Positions 49,381 through 58,713 of a stretch of 64,000 nt of DNA are shown piece after piece. The first letter of the stretch is position 1, and every line of letters starts with the position of its first letter. The translations under genes were made by a program, and so were the position numbers. The DNA lies in contig NZ_JAJHJB010000003.1 in assembly GCF_020819555.1 (NCBI RefSeq), positions 1 to 64,000 on the forward strand, in the 5' to 3' direction. This DNA is from Pelosinus baikalensis. Its GTDB lineage: Bacteria; Bacillota; Negativicutes; DSM-13327. The notes below the pieces were generated by a model. It had not been told where the DNA came from and searched no databases. It saw only the letters and a program-made list of their open reading frames with translations.

Positions 49381-51348
49381 ATGAAGATAATTGCGGCTGA
49401 ACACCAAGGTTTTTGTTATGGTGTTAAACGCGCAGTGGCAATGGCTCAAGAATGTATAGGTATGGAAGGCAATATACATACTTTGGGACCCATTATTCAT
49501 AATCCACAAGTAGTTAAGCGCTTTTCAGATAAAGGTATTGAAGTAGTAAACGACTTATCTTCTGTTGATGATGAAAGTACAGTGATTATACGTTCTCATG
49601 GAGTAGGTCCTGACATATATGCGAAAGCCCAGACTAAAAAGTTAACGGTTGTTGATGCTACTTGTCCCCATGTGAAAAAAGCACAACAAGCAGCTTATGA
49701 GTTATTACAGGATGGTTTTGCTGTAGTAATCGTTGGTGAGAAACACCATCCAGAAGTAAAGAGTATTTTAGAATGGTCAAACAACCAGGGAATCGTAGTC
49801 GAAACAGTCGAAGAAGCAATGCAGTTACCTCTTATACCGAAATTAGGTGTAGTGGTACAAACTACTTTTTCTGGAGAAGTTTTTCAAACTATAGTTAATG
49901 TATTGCAAACGAAATGCAACGAAATGCAAATTCGTCGCACAATCTGCACTGCAACTGATCTTAGACAACAATCAGCATTAGATATCGCAGCAAAAGTAGA
50001 TGTAATGTTGGTAATTGGTGGTAAAAATAGTGCAAATACTTCAAGGCTAGCTCAATTATGTCATGATGCTGGTAGCCGGGTATATCACATAGAAACAGCT
50101 GCGGAGTTGAGAGTTGAAGATTTTTCTGGGGTAGAAACTGTTGGAATTACAGCAGGTGCATCCACTCCAGATTGGTTAATAGAGGAGGTTTATCAAAAAA
50201 TGCAAGAATTCAATCAATTGTTAGACAATGAAGTAATCAAACTTGAACAAGGCAGTATTGTCAAGGGTAAAATCGTAGGTATTCGTAAAGATGAGGTTTT
50301 TGTTGACATTGGCTATAAAGGAGAAGGAAGCATATCCTTAGCTGAATTAGCATATCCAGCACCAGAGAATGCCGCAGAAGTAGTAAGCGAGGGGCAAATC
50401 ATTGACGTGCTTGTATTAGATTTAGAGAGCAATGATGGTATAAAACTGTCTAAGGTAAAAGCTGATGCAATAGTAGCATGGGACGTATTAGAAGAAGCCT
50501 TAGAGAATAAAAAACAAGTTGAAGCTAAGGTTTTGGAAGTTGTAAATGGTGGTTTAAAGGTTTCTGTTTTGGGAATTCATGGTTTTGTTCCTGCGTCTCA
50601 AGTAGAATTACGCTTTGTAGAAGATTTATCACCTTTTAAAGGCCAAACATTAACTTTTCAACCGATTGAAGTTGATCGTATAAAAAAACGAGTAATTTTG
50701 TCTCGTAAGGTTATATTGCAAGAACAGCGCCGCATCCTTGAAGAAGAAACCTTTTCAAAGTTAGCCGTGGGACAAATTGTATCAGGAACGGTACGACGTA
50801 TTGTTGATTTTGGTGCCTTTATTGATATCGGTGGTATCGATGGGTTAGTGCATATCTCAGATTTGTCATGGCATCGTGTAAAAAGCCCTCAGGAAATTGT
50901 AGCTCTAGGAGATCAGGTAAAGGTACTCATTTTAAAAATTGATAATGAGGCAAAGAAGATCTCCCTTAGCTTAAAAGAAGTTGGGCGTGATCCATGGCTG
51001 GACTTAATCGAACAATATTCAGTAGGTGCAATTGTAAAAGGGAAAGTTACTAAGATTACTAAATTTGGAGCATTTGTAGAATTAGTTCCAGGAATAGAAG
51101 GTCTGGTTCATATGTCAGAACTATCCGATGAGAGAATCAATAAGGTCGAGGATGTCGTAGCAATTGGACAGGAAGTAACTGTAAAAATACTGGAGATTAG
51201 TAAAGAAAATAAACGTATTTCTCTTAGTATTAACAAAGCGCAACAGGATGCTGAGCGGGTAGAATATCAATCGTATTTGGATAAGCAAGAAGGAACCGGA
51301 TCGACAATTGGTGATAAACTCGGACACCTATTTAAGAAATTTGAGTAG
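49381..51348 (+). CDS. ispH: Fused HMBPP reductase (IspH) and ribosomal protein S1-like protein
   Basis: A 655-residue fusion. Residues 1-280 are IspH, the last MEP-pathway enzyme, with the three [4Fe-4S] cysteines C12, C95 and C189 and the histidines H40 and H122/H123. After a short linker come four S1 RNA-binding repeats (about 290-360, 378-445, 465-535, 552-622), recognisable by repeats such as VDFGAFIDIGGIDGLVHISDL. The fusion is known from Negativicutes and some clostridia. GGAGGTAAC precedes the ATG at 49381. No internal stop or start between domains was found, so one polypeptide is expected. Confidence 0.95.
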   Translation: MKIIAAEHQGFCYGVKRAVAMAQECIGMEGNIHTLGPIIHNPQVVKRFSDKGIEVVNDLSSVDDESTVIIRSHGVGPDIYAKAQTKKLTVVDATCPHVKKAQQAAYELLQDGFAVVIVGEKHHPEVKSILEWSNNQGIVVETVEEAMQLPLIPKLGVVVQTTFSGEVFQTIVNVLQTKCNEMQIRRTICTATDLRQQSALDIAAKVDVMLVIGGKNSANTSRLAQLCHDAGSRVYHIETAAELRVEDFSGVETVGITAGASTPDWLIEEVYQKMQEFNQLLDNEVIKLEQGSIVKGKIVGIRKDEVFVDIGYKGEGSISLAELAYPAPENAAEVVSEGQIIDVLVLDLESNDGIKLSKVKADAIVAWDVLEEALENKKQVEAKVLEVVNGGLKVSVLGIHGFVPASQVELRFVEDLSPFKGQTLTFQPIEVDRIKKRVILSRKVILQEQRRILEEETFSKLAVGQIVSGTVRRIVDFGAFIDIGGIDGLVHISDLSWHRVKSPQEIVALGDQVKVLILKIDNEAKKISLSLKEVGRDPWLDLIEQYSVGAIVKGKVTKITKFGAFVELVPGIEGLVHMSELSDERINKVEDVVAIGQEVTVKILEISKENKRISLSINKAQQDAERVEYQSYLDKQEGTGSTIGDKLGHLFKKFE

Positions 51349-51360
51349 GGAGATGACAGG

Positions 51361-52425
51361 GTGCGCCAATCACGTAAATTAGATCATTTAAAATATTCAT
51401 TAGCATTACATGATGGACCTAATGCTAGCGGATTTACCGACATTTCTTTAATACACAATTGCCTTCCTAATTTATCCTGGAATGATATTGATGTTTCATC
51501 TTCGCTGGCTGGTATATCCCTTGCCCATCCTCTTATTATTAATGCAATCACTGGTGGAGCTAATGATGTTACAGAAATTAATGAGCGCATTGCTGATTTT
51601 GCCAGTTTGACCAATACAGCAATGGCAATTGGTTCTCAATATGCGGCCTTGGAGCATTCTGAAGTGCAGCACTCTTACAAAGTTGTTCGTAAAAAAAATC
51701 CTCATGGAGTAATTTTCGCAAATTTAGGTGCATATGTTACTCCACAGCAAGCTCAGATGGCAATAGATATGATTGATGCCCAAGGCATTCAGATTCATTT
51801 AAATGTTGCTCAAGAAATGATGATGACTGAAGGAGATCGAGATTTTACAGGATATCTGACAAATATCACTAACATTGTTAATAAAGTGAAGGTTCCTGTA
51901 ATCGTTAAAGAAGTTGGCTGCGGAATTGCCAAGGAACAGGCAAAATTATTATCCGAAACTGGCATTAAGGCAATTGATGTTGGTGGTACTGGTGGGACAA
52001 ACTTTCTAGCAATTGAAGCTGCTCGTCGTCAGTTAGATGTTAATCAAGAAACTTTATCTTGGGGAATTCCTACGGTTATAAGTGCTGTTGAAACTATGTC
52101 AGTATTGCCTAAACAAATGGATATGATGGTTTCTGGTGGAATACGTACTTCTCTAGATGTGGTGAAATCTCTTGCATTAGGCGGTGTTGCTACAGGTATG
52201 GCAACACCAATAGTAAGAATGTTATGTGAGAAAAATGTAGATTCTGCTGTTAATTGGTTTCAAGAGTTTTTGCATGAGATTCATTGTTATATGCTGCTGT
52301 TGGGAGCTGCCAATGTAAGAGAGCTAGAATGTGTTCCTCTAATTATTTCTGGCTATAGTAAAGATTGGCTGATAACTAGGGAAATTGACATAAGTAAATA
52401 TGCTGTTAATAGAAAGCATGGCTGA
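51361..52425 (+). CDS. fni: Type 2 isopentenyl-diphosphate isomerase
   Basis: A 354-residue FMN-dependent enzyme interconverting IPP and DMAPP. Recognisable blocks include INAITGGANDVTEIN, LNVAQEMMMTEGDRDF, VIVKEVGCGI, DVGGTGGTNF and SGGIRTSLDVVKSLALGG. It lies directly after ispH-S1, twelve bases downstream, which supports a role next to the MEP end product. GTG at 51361 with GGGAGATG upstream. Confidence 0.94.
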   Translation: MRQSRKLDHLKYSLALHDGPNASGFTDISLIHNCLPNLSWNDIDVSSSLAGISLAHPLIINAITGGANDVTEINERIADFASLTNTAMAIGSQYAALEHSEVQHSYKVVRKKNPHGVIFANLGAYVTPQQAQMAIDMIDAQGIQIHLNVAQEMMMTEGDRDFTGYLTNITNIVNKVKVPVIVKEVGCGIAKEQAKLLSETGIKAIDVGGTGGTNFLAIEAARRQLDVNQETLSWGIPTVISAVETMSVLPKQMDMMVSGGIRTSLDVVKSLALGGVATGMATPIVRMLCEKNVDSAVNWFQEFLHEIHCYMLLLGAANVRELECVPLIISGYSKDWLITREIDISKYAVNRKHG

Positions 52426-52441
52426 TGCCATGCTTTTTTTG
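52413..52441 (+). terminator. Terminator overlapping the fni stop
   Basis: AAAGCATGGC/GCCATGCTTT stem with TGAT loop and a T-run; the stop codon is in the loop region. Confidence 0.85.
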
Positions 52442-52500
52442 TATGTTTTGCTTCTTAAAGGGGCAAGATAAACCATAAAATATAGTAGAGGTGAATAAAT

Positions 52501-53256
52501 ATGAATATGCCAATAGGAATGATTATGCTATTGGTTGTTGGTGTTTTGGTTTATTTTGGTGTAGCCCATAGAATTCTAGATAGAATGCGCTTAACCGATA
52601 AACAGGCTTTACTTTTTATCGGTGCAGTAATTGTAGGTAGTTTTATTGATATTCCTATTATGAGCACTCCCGTTGAAGTAAGTATTAATGTTGGGGGAGC
52701 CTTATTGCCAGCTTTATTAGCCATTTGGCTAATTTTTAAAGCCGATGAAACGGCAGAAAGAGTACGAGCTATACTGGCAGCTATTTTAGTAGCTGTAGCT
52801 GTATCCCTAGGGTCTCGCTATTTACCCTATGAGCCAGAAAATATGTTTTTAGATCCTAAAATTATATATGGCATATCTGCAGGTCTAATTGCCTATTTAG
52901 CTGGTCGTTCTAGGCGAAGTGCTTTTGTAGGTGGAGTATTGGGCATTGTCTTAAGCGATATTGTCCATATGGTTACGATTATAGGACTAGGTATACCTGG
53001 CACAACGGATATTGGCGGTGCAGGTGCTTTTGACGTAGTTATGATTGCAGGAATTATAGCAGTGATGGTTGCAGAATTAGTTGGAGAAACTAGAGAGAAG
53101 ATGCAAGGTGGTCCAATGCTTGGCAGGTATCGACCAGAAGGATTATACGAATTTAGCAAAGAGCTTTCCCATAATAATCGAAAAGGTAAAATTCATAAAC
53201 AAAATGAAAAGCTTGAAAGTAAGGAAGAAAAGGATAGAGGTGAAGATCATGAATAA
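52501..53256 (+). CDS. DUF1614 membrane protein, spoIIP partner
   Basis: A 251-residue protein with about seven membrane helices up to residue 205 and a charged cytoplasmic tail. IPIMSTPVEVSINVGGALLPALLA and GGAGAFDVVMIAGI are typical of DUF1614. Function unknown, but it overlaps the spoIIP start by eight bases, so co-translation with the engulfment hydrolase is likely. GAGGTGAAT precedes the ATG at 52501. Confidence 0.85.
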   Translation: MNMPIGMIMLLVVGVLVYFGVAHRILDRMRLTDKQALLFIGAVIVGSFIDIPIMSTPVEVSINVGGALLPALLAIWLIFKADETAERVRAILAAILVAVAVSLGSRYLPYEPENMFLDPKIIYGISAGLIAYLAGRSRRSAFVGGVLGIVLSDIVHMVTIIGLGIPGTTDIGGAGAFDVVMIAGIIAVMVAELVGETREKMQGGPMLGRYRPEGLYEFSKELSHNNRKGKIHKQNEKLESKEEKDRGEDHE

Positions 53257-54409
53257 ACTGTGGGGGGCAGTTATAGCACTATTATTGGTATTCTGCATAA
53301 CCATGCAAGGGTATACACATGAGCGAACAGATGGGGGATATTATACTTTAGTCGATGAAAATGGTAATACCGTTTATATAACAGGCTGGGGCGTCGACGT
53401 AGGTGATCAGTTTCTTACTGAGAACAATAAACGTTATGAAGTAATTAGCATCTCAGGAGATATTGCCCATAGTAAATTTTTAGGTAATGTCAACCTAAGT
53501 AAATACGCTAATCCAGAAAAAAATATTTTTTTTAGTATACTGCACCCGTCTATAGCATGGGCTGAAGCCAGTGGTAAAGTTGCTGTTTATCATACTCACT
53601 CTGATGAATCCTATGTACCTACCGACGGCAAAGATAGTATCTTAGGAGCTGGCGGTATTTACAAAGTAGGAAATGCTTTTACGAGTGCCTTACAAGGTAA
53701 GGGATTAGAAGTTTTTCATTCCGAAGCTAAACATGATCCTCATGATAATATGGCTTATGAGCGTTCTCGTCGTACAGTTACAGAACTCTTGAAAAAACAA
53801 CCAGATGCTATTTTCGACATCCACCGTGATGCAGCTCCACCAGAAGTCTATAAGGGTAATATCGATGGTAAAGACATTACTAAGTTGCAATTAGTTGTTG
53901 GAAAATATGGACCTACGGGAAAACAAATTGAAGATTATGCTTTACAAATTAAAGCAAATTCAGACACACAACACCCAGGTTTAATTAAAGGTATTTTCTT
54001 TGCTAAAGGCGGCGATTATAACCAAGATTTACACCCCCGTTCTATGTTATTAGAAGTCGGCTCGGAGACCAATGATCGTGAATCTGCCGAAAGAGGTGTT
54101 GCCTTGTTTGCGGATGTCATACCAACAATCCTAGGTAGAACCTCCGCTTCTCCTAGTAATTCAGAAGGGGCAGCTGGAGTAGGTACAGAGCAAACAGGAC
54201 CTTCAGGTGCAAGTAAAGCAATTGGTTGGATTGTAGGTTTTTTGGTTGTTGGTGTTGTTGCCTTTTTGTTTTTGAGTACAGGCAGTATGAAAGAAGCAAA
54301 AGGAAAACTGAAACAGTTTACTACAACAGAGTTTGCTAATTTCTTAGGACCTAAATCAAAAGATAAAAAAGATAATATTAAGCCGAATCATGAAAAAGAA
54401 AAAGAATAA
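53249..54409 (+). CDS. spoIIP: SpoIIP, engulfment peptidoglycan hydrolase
   Basis: A 386-residue amidase/endopeptidase that, with SpoIID and SpoIIM, strips septal peptidoglycan during engulfment. N-terminal membrane segment (about 4-22), then the catalytic domain with zinc-site motifs YHTHSDESY (H115/H117, E120), FDIHRD (H192) and LLEVGSE (E269). Unusually, a second hydrophobic segment (about 325-345) and a basic tail follow, suggesting a C-terminal anchor. ATG at 53249 has AGAGGTGA upstream; the 56 extra codons of the longest frame lie over the preceding gene. Confidence 0.94.
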   Translation: MNKLWGAVIALLLVFCITMQGYTHERTDGGYYTLVDENGNTVYITGWGVDVGDQFLTENNKRYEVISISGDIAHSKFLGNVNLSKYANPEKNIFFSILHPSIAWAEASGKVAVYHTHSDESYVPTDGKDSILGAGGIYKVGNAFTSALQGKGLEVFHSEAKHDPHDNMAYERSRRTVTELLKKQPDAIFDIHRDAAPPEVYKGNIDGKDITKLQLVVGKYGPTGKQIEDYALQIKANSDTQHPGLIKGIFFAKGGDYNQDLHPRSMLLEVGSETNDRESAERGVALFADVIPTILGRTSASPSNSEGAAGVGTEQTGPSGASKAIGWIVGFLVVGVVAFLFLSTGSMKEAKGKLKQFTTTEFANFLGPKSKDKKDNIKPNHEKEKE

Positions 54410-54414
54410 ATAGG

Positions 54415-54453
54415 AAAGAAATACTTTTTTCATAATATAAATAGTATTTCTTT
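54415..54453 (+). terminator. Probable terminator after spoIIP
   Basis: AAAGAAATACT and AGTATTTCTTT pair across a 17-base loop; the T-run is weak. Confidence 0.45.
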
Positions 54454-54485
54454 GCAATTTATAGTATGATATAGAATGCAATAGG

Positions 54486-54515
54486 GATTTTATAATATGA
54501 ATGCATTATAAAATC
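54486..54515. repeat. 11-bp inverted repeat upstream of the DUF512 gene
   Basis: GATTTTATAAT (54486-54496) and ATTATAAAATC (54505-54515) around an 8-base spacer. Could be an operator or a leader hairpin. Confidence 0.4.
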
Positions 54516-54548
54516 ATTCTTTAAAAAGGATCTAAATAATGTTTATTT

Positions 54549-54579
54549 AGAGTGATGCTCTTCCATCACTCTTTCTTTT
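54549..54579 (+). terminator. Intrinsic terminator in the leader of the DUF512 gene
   Basis: AGAGTGATG (54549-54557), 6-base loop, CATCACTCT (54564-54572), then TTCTTTT. It lies 52 bases before the DUF512 start codon. Confidence 0.65.
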
Positions 54580-54630
54580 ATTGCAGGAAATATAGAAAAA
54601 AAAAGGAATATAGCATGAGAGGTGACGTTG

Positions 54631-55938
54631 ATGGCATATAGTGGTATTATTTCAAAGGTTATGCCAGAAAGTATTGCAGATGAAATAGGCTTGGAACAGG
54701 GTGATCGTCTGCTTGCTGTTGATGGAGAAAATATTCGAGATCTTATTGGTTTGAGCTTTGCTTTAGCGGATGAGTGTATAGAACTTTTGATTGAAAAGAA
54801 AAATGGAGAACAAGAAGTTTTTGAAATAGAAAAAGAATACGACGAAGATTTAGGCATTGAGTTTGAAAGCGCAGTTTTTGATGGTGTTCGTCGATGCGCC
54901 AATAAATGTATATTTTGTTTCGTGGATCAAATGGCACCTGGTATGAGAGAAAGTTTATACGTAAAAGATGATGACTATCGTCTATCTTTTTTATATGGTA
55001 ATTTTGTTACTCTAACGAATCTTGGGCCTCGCGATATTAAGAGAATTAGCCAGCTTCACTTATCACCTTTATATATATCAGTCCATACTACAAATGGTAT
55101 GCTACGTGAAAGAATGTTAAATAATAAAGTTGCAGGTAACATTATGGAGCAATTACATACGTTAATTGACAATGGTGTTGAAATGCATACGCAGATCGTA
55201 TTGTGCCCGAATATTAATGATGGTGACGAGCTGGAAAGAACAATCGGTGAGTTATATGCATTACATCCAAATATACTATCAATGGCAATCGTCCCTGTTG
55301 GATTGAGTCGTTTTCGAGATAATTGTTATGAGTTAGAAACTTTTACACCAGAGAAAGCCCTTACTGTTGTTGAGAAGATAAATAGCTGGCAAGAAAAATG
55401 CCGGAAAGAGAATGGAACATCTTTTGTCTATTTATCAGATGAATTTTATCTTGCAGCGAATCAGCCTATCCCGGATTATGAGATGTACGATGGTTTTCCT
55501 CAGCTTGAAAATGGAATTGGTCTTGTGCGAAACTTCCTATTTGAATGGCAGGAAGAACCAATAGTAGCGCAAGGATATTCTGAGCCTCATTATCTGGATG
55601 TGGTATGTGGCGTATCAGCCAAAAAAATCCTAGGACCATTATTAAAAGATATTACCATTCCCAATTTAACAATTCGTGTTTTGTCCGTTGAAAACATATT
55701 CTTTGGTACTGACATAACTGTAAGCGGTTTACTGACGGGGCAAGATATAATTAGAACTTTGACAGCAAATGAGGGAAAACGAACAGGCGTCATCATACCT
55801 GGAGCAGCATTAAAAAAAGGTGAGACTGTCTTTTTAGATAATATGACTTGTGAGCAATTAGAAGATCACATAGCAGTTCCTGTACGTGCAGCCTATGGTG
55901 CTAAGGATTTAAGAGAATTATTACAAGCCTGGAGGTAA
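54631..55938 (+). CDS. DUF512 protein: PDZ plus radical-SAM-like domain
   Basis: A 435-residue protein. Residues 1-65 form a PDZ-like domain (GIISKVMPESIADEIGLEQG), then C89-x3-C93-x2-C96 in RRCANKCIFCFVDQ matches the radical-SAM cluster motif, and the remainder is DUF512 with VPVGLSRFR and YLSDEFYLAA. This domain order is conserved in clostridia next to der/engA, which follows two genes later; substrate unknown. ATG at 54631 has GAGAGGTGA upstream; a GTG three codons earlier overlaps the SD. Confidence 0.88.
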   Translation: MAYSGIISKVMPESIADEIGLEQGDRLLAVDGENIRDLIGLSFALADECIELLIEKKNGEQEVFEIEKEYDEDLGIEFESAVFDGVRRCANKCIFCFVDQMAPGMRESLYVKDDDYRLSFLYGNFVTLTNLGPRDIKRISQLHLSPLYISVHTTNGMLRERMLNNKVAGNIMEQLHTLIDNGVEMHTQIVLCPNINDGDELERTIGELYALHPNILSMAIVPVGLSRFRDNCYELETFTPEKALTVVEKINSWQEKCRKENGTSFVYLSDEFYLAANQPIPDYEMYDGFPQLENGIGLVRNFLFEWQEEPIVAQGYSEPHYLDVVCGVSAKKILGPLLKDITIPNLTIRVLSVENIFFGTDITVSGLLTGQDIIRTLTANEGKRTGVIIPGAALKKGETVFLDNMTCEQLEDHIAVPVRAAYGAKDLRELLQAWR

Positions 55939-55942
55939 TTTC

Positions 55943-56479
55943 GTGGCTAATTTAGGATTAGTGCAAGTATATACTGGTGATGGAAAAGGGAAAACTACTG
56001 CTAGTTTAGGTTTAGCATTCAGAGCCTGTGGACACGGTTTTCAAGTTTGTATGATTCAATTCATGAAAGATAATACAGAATATGGTGAATTTAAGTCTAG
56101 TATCAATTTACCTGGTTTTACGTTGCTTCAGGTTGGTCGCAATGATTTTGTAAATTTGGAAAACCCCGAAGAGATTGATAAAAAATTAGCCCAAGATGGA
56201 TGGAATAAAGCAAAGAATGCTATAGCTTCTGGTAAATATGACATCGTTATTCTCGATGAAATCAATGTAGCAATAGCATGTAAAATACTAGATGTACATT
56301 CTATAGTCAGTTTTTTAACTGAAGATCGTATGGTATTACCAAAAATTCCGGAAATTATTTTAACAGGCAGATATGCGCCGCCTGAAATTATTAACATTGC
56401 TCATTTAGTAACAGAAATGAAGGAAATTCGTCATAATTATTCAACTGGAATGGAATCACGCCAAGGTATTGAATTTTAA
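55943..56479 (+). CDS. cobO: Cob(I)yrinic acid a,c-diamide adenosyltransferase, CobO/CobA type
   Basis: A 178-residue P-loop protein with TGDGKGKTT (11-19) at the ATP site, VCMIQFMKD and DIVILDEINVAI, typical of CobA/CobO/BtuR adenosyltransferases that put the 5'-deoxyadenosyl group on corrinoids. No other cobalamin genes are nearby, so salvage or an unlinked pathway is likely. GTG at 55943 with GGAGGTAA upstream, four bases after the DUF512 stop. Confidence 0.9.
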   Translation: MANLGLVQVYTGDGKGKTTASLGLAFRACGHGFQVCMIQFMKDNTEYGEFKSSINLPGFTLLQVGRNDFVNLENPEEIDKKLAQDGWNKAKNAIASGKYDIVILDEINVAIACKILDVHSIVSFLTEDRMVLPKIPEIILTGRYAPPEIINIAHLVTEMKEIRHNYSTGMESRQGIEF

Positions 56480-56516
56480 TTTATAAAAAATATATAAATA
56501 CGTATAGGAGATAAAT

Positions 56517-57839
56517 ATGAGTAAACCAATTTTAGCTATTGTTGGACGCCCTAATGTGGGTAAATCTACGTTATTTAATTATATTGGACAGAAAAGAGTA
56601 TCCATCGTTGAAAACATCCCAGGCGTTACCCGAGATCGGATTTATCTTGATGCAGAGTGGCTTGACCGTGAATTTACGATGATTGATACCGGTGGCATTG
56701 AAATAGAATCTAGCGACAAAATGTTAACTGCAATGCGATATCAAGCGAAATTAGCAATTGACGAGGCAGATGCGATTTTATTTATCGTAGATGGAAAGGT
56801 TGGTTTAACTTCAGCCGATGAAGAAGTTGCTATTATTCTGCGTAATACTCGTAAGCCAGTGATCGTAGCCGTAAATAAAGTTGATAACATGCAAAAAGCA
56901 AATGAAATATATGAGTTTTATAATTTGGGACTTGGTGATCCAATTGCCATTTCTGCTGCAAATGCTCTAAATATTGGTGATTTGCTGGATGAGGTTGTTA
57001 AACGTTTGCCTAATGATGAAGTTGTGGAAGAGGATAATGAAACAATTAAAGTTGCGGTTATTGGTCGTCCTAATGTAGGAAAATCTTCATTGGTAAATCG
57101 ATTAGTTGGTGAAGAACGAGTAATTGTAAGCGATGTAGCAGGTACCACTCGCGATGCGATTGACACTCACTTTACAAAAGATGATACATCTTTCGTTTTA
57201 ATTGATACGGCTGGAATGCGACGTAAAGCTAAAGTCGAGCTTCCTGTTGAAAGATACAGTGTCATGAGAGCATTGCGAGCGGTGGATCGTTCTGATGTGG
57301 TTTTAATTGTGATTGATGCTGTAGATGGTGTTACAGAGCAGGATAAAAAAATCGCAGGCTATGCCCATGATGCAGGTAAGGCTTCTGTTATTATCGTGAA
57401 TAAATGGGATCTGCTTGAGAAAGACGGCAAAACGTCTCTAAGATATACGGAGAATATTCGTACGGAATTAGCCTTTATGCAATATTCACCCGTACTATTC
57501 ATTTCAGCTCTTACGAATCAAAGAGTTTCTCGTGTTACTGAATTGATAAAATTTGTAGCAGAGCAGCATACCATGCGTATCGCTACCAGTGTTTTAAATC
57601 AAGTCATTGAAGATGCAGTTTCAATTAATCCTCCGCCGTCACAGTTTGGCAGACGCTTAAAAATCTATTTTACTACTCAGCCTAATGTAAAACCTCCAAC
57701 ATTTGTTCTTTTTGTTAATGAACCCGAAATAATGCATTTTTCCTATTTGCGCTTCTTAGAGAATCGGCTTCGAGAAAGCTTTGGTTTTGAAGGAACACCA
57801 CTAAAACTTGTGGTGCGTGGACGTAAAGAGGAAGAATAA
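56517..57839 (+). CDS. der: Der (EngA), tandem GTPase for 50S ribosome assembly
   Basis: A 440-residue protein with two G domains, each with GRPNVGKS (10-17 and about 182-189), and DTGG/DTAGM switch II motifs and NKxD signatures (VNKVDN, VNKWDL). A KH-like domain closes the C-terminus. It is essential for large-subunit maturation. SD AGGAG lies before the ATG at 56517. It precedes plsY and spoIVA as in many clostridia. Confidence 0.97.
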   Translation: MSKPILAIVGRPNVGKSTLFNYIGQKRVSIVENIPGVTRDRIYLDAEWLDREFTMIDTGGIEIESSDKMLTAMRYQAKLAIDEADAILFIVDGKVGLTSADEEVAIILRNTRKPVIVAVNKVDNMQKANEIYEFYNLGLGDPIAISAANALNIGDLLDEVVKRLPNDEVVEEDNETIKVAVIGRPNVGKSSLVNRLVGEERVIVSDVAGTTRDAIDTHFTKDDTSFVLIDTAGMRRKAKVELPVERYSVMRALRAVDRSDVVLIVIDAVDGVTEQDKKIAGYAHDAGKASVIIVNKWDLLEKDGKTSLRYTENIRTELAFMQYSPVLFISALTNQRVSRVTELIKFVAEQHTMRIATSVLNQVIEDAVSINPPPSQFGRRLKIYFTTQPNVKPPTFVLFVNEPEIMHFSYLRFLENRLRESFGFEGTPLKLVVRGRKEEE

Positions 57840-57865
57840 TATGATGGGGAGAAGATAGTGATATA

Positions 57866-58480
57866 ATGAATTATTTACTTATCGCTGTACTTGGTTATTT
57901 GATTGGTTCTATTCCAAACGGATTGCTTATTGGAAAAAACATATATAATGTGGATTTACGACAATTTGGCAGTAAAAATATTGGAGCCACAAATGCATTT
58001 CGAACGTTAGGTCTATGGCCGGCTTTTTGGGTATTTTTTACTGATGCAGCCAAAGGAGTTATTGCAGTATATGCAAGTGATTTTTTTATAGGCACGCCAA
58101 TCGCATTATTAACGGGCGGCATCGCTGCTATTATTGGTCATAATTGGTCAGTGTTTTTGAGATTTACAGGTGGACGCGGCGTTGCCACGGGTTTAGGTGT
58201 CATAGCTGTATTAGTTCCTCAAATTACTGCAATCATATTTTTAATATGGGCAATTATAGTATATATTACTCGTTATGTATCATTGGCATCCATTGTATCT
58301 GCTGTATTAGTACCAATCTTCATGTGGCTTTGGGGTGAAAAAATTGAATTCTTATATTTTGGTATTCTTGCCGCCTTGTTTGTCGTCGGCAGGCATAAGC
58401 CAAATATTGAAAGGCTATTGAAAGGTACAGAATTAAAAATTAAAGTAGGTAGTATGAGTGTTAATTCTAAAGAAAAATAA
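57866..58480 (+). CDS. plsY: PlsY, acyl-phosphate:glycerol-3-phosphate acyltransferase
   Basis: A 204-residue polytopic membrane protein with the three PlsY motifs: GSIPNGLLIGK, GSKNIGATNAFR and GHNWSVFLRFTGGRGVATG, plus GRHKPNIERL near the C-terminus. It makes lysophosphatidate; PlsC encoded at 48636 takes the next step. ATG at 57866 follows a modest GGGGAGAAGATAG SD. 26 bases separate it from der. Confidence 0.96.
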   Translation: MNYLLIAVLGYLIGSIPNGLLIGKNIYNVDLRQFGSKNIGATNAFRTLGLWPAFWVFFTDAAKGVIAVYASDFFIGTPIALLTGGIAAIIGHNWSVFLRFTGGRGVATGLGVIAVLVPQITAIIFLIWAIIVYITRYVSLASIVSAVLVPIFMWLWGEKIEFLYFGILAALFVVGRHKPNIERLLKGTELKIKVGSMSVNSKEK

Positions 58481-58526
58481 AGTAAGAAAAAAGACTGGGC
58501 TTAGGCTCAGTCTTTTTTCTTACTTT
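58480..58526. terminator. Bidirectional terminator after plsY
   Basis: AAGTAAGAAAAAAGACTG arm and its complement around a GGGC-TTAG-GCTC tip. T-rich on both strands. Confidence 0.85.
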
Positions 58527-58660
58527 GTAATAATATTGCTGGCATGTCATATATTTATAATGATTAATTGACTACTATTTAGTTAATTTTAAAATACTAT
58601 TTCATTTCATTTCATTCGATTCTTATTTTTTCATTAAGGGAGGGATGGTTTGCGAGTGTA

Positions 58661-58688
58661 GAATATACGCTAGTATTTTCCATAAAGC
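58661..58688 (+). promoter_or_regulatory. Candidate sigma-E promoter of spoIVA
   Basis: GAATATA (ATA at 58663-58665) and CATAAAGC (58681-58688), 15 bases apart, loosely fitting ATA-N16-CATAnnnT with the last base mismatched. spoIVA is a sigma-E gene in Bacillus. Confidence 0.35.
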
Positions 58689-58713
58689 ATAGCTGTAGGG
58701 AGGGAAACGGTAA

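Noticed and set aside
53081..53248. N-terminal extension of spoIIP
   Set aside because: Overlaps the DUF1614 coding region and lacks an SD; the signal-anchor start at 53249 is clear.
58597..58616. TTTCAT repeated three times before spoIVA
   Set aside because: Only a short low-complexity run in an AT-rich leader; not a CRISPR or known operator.
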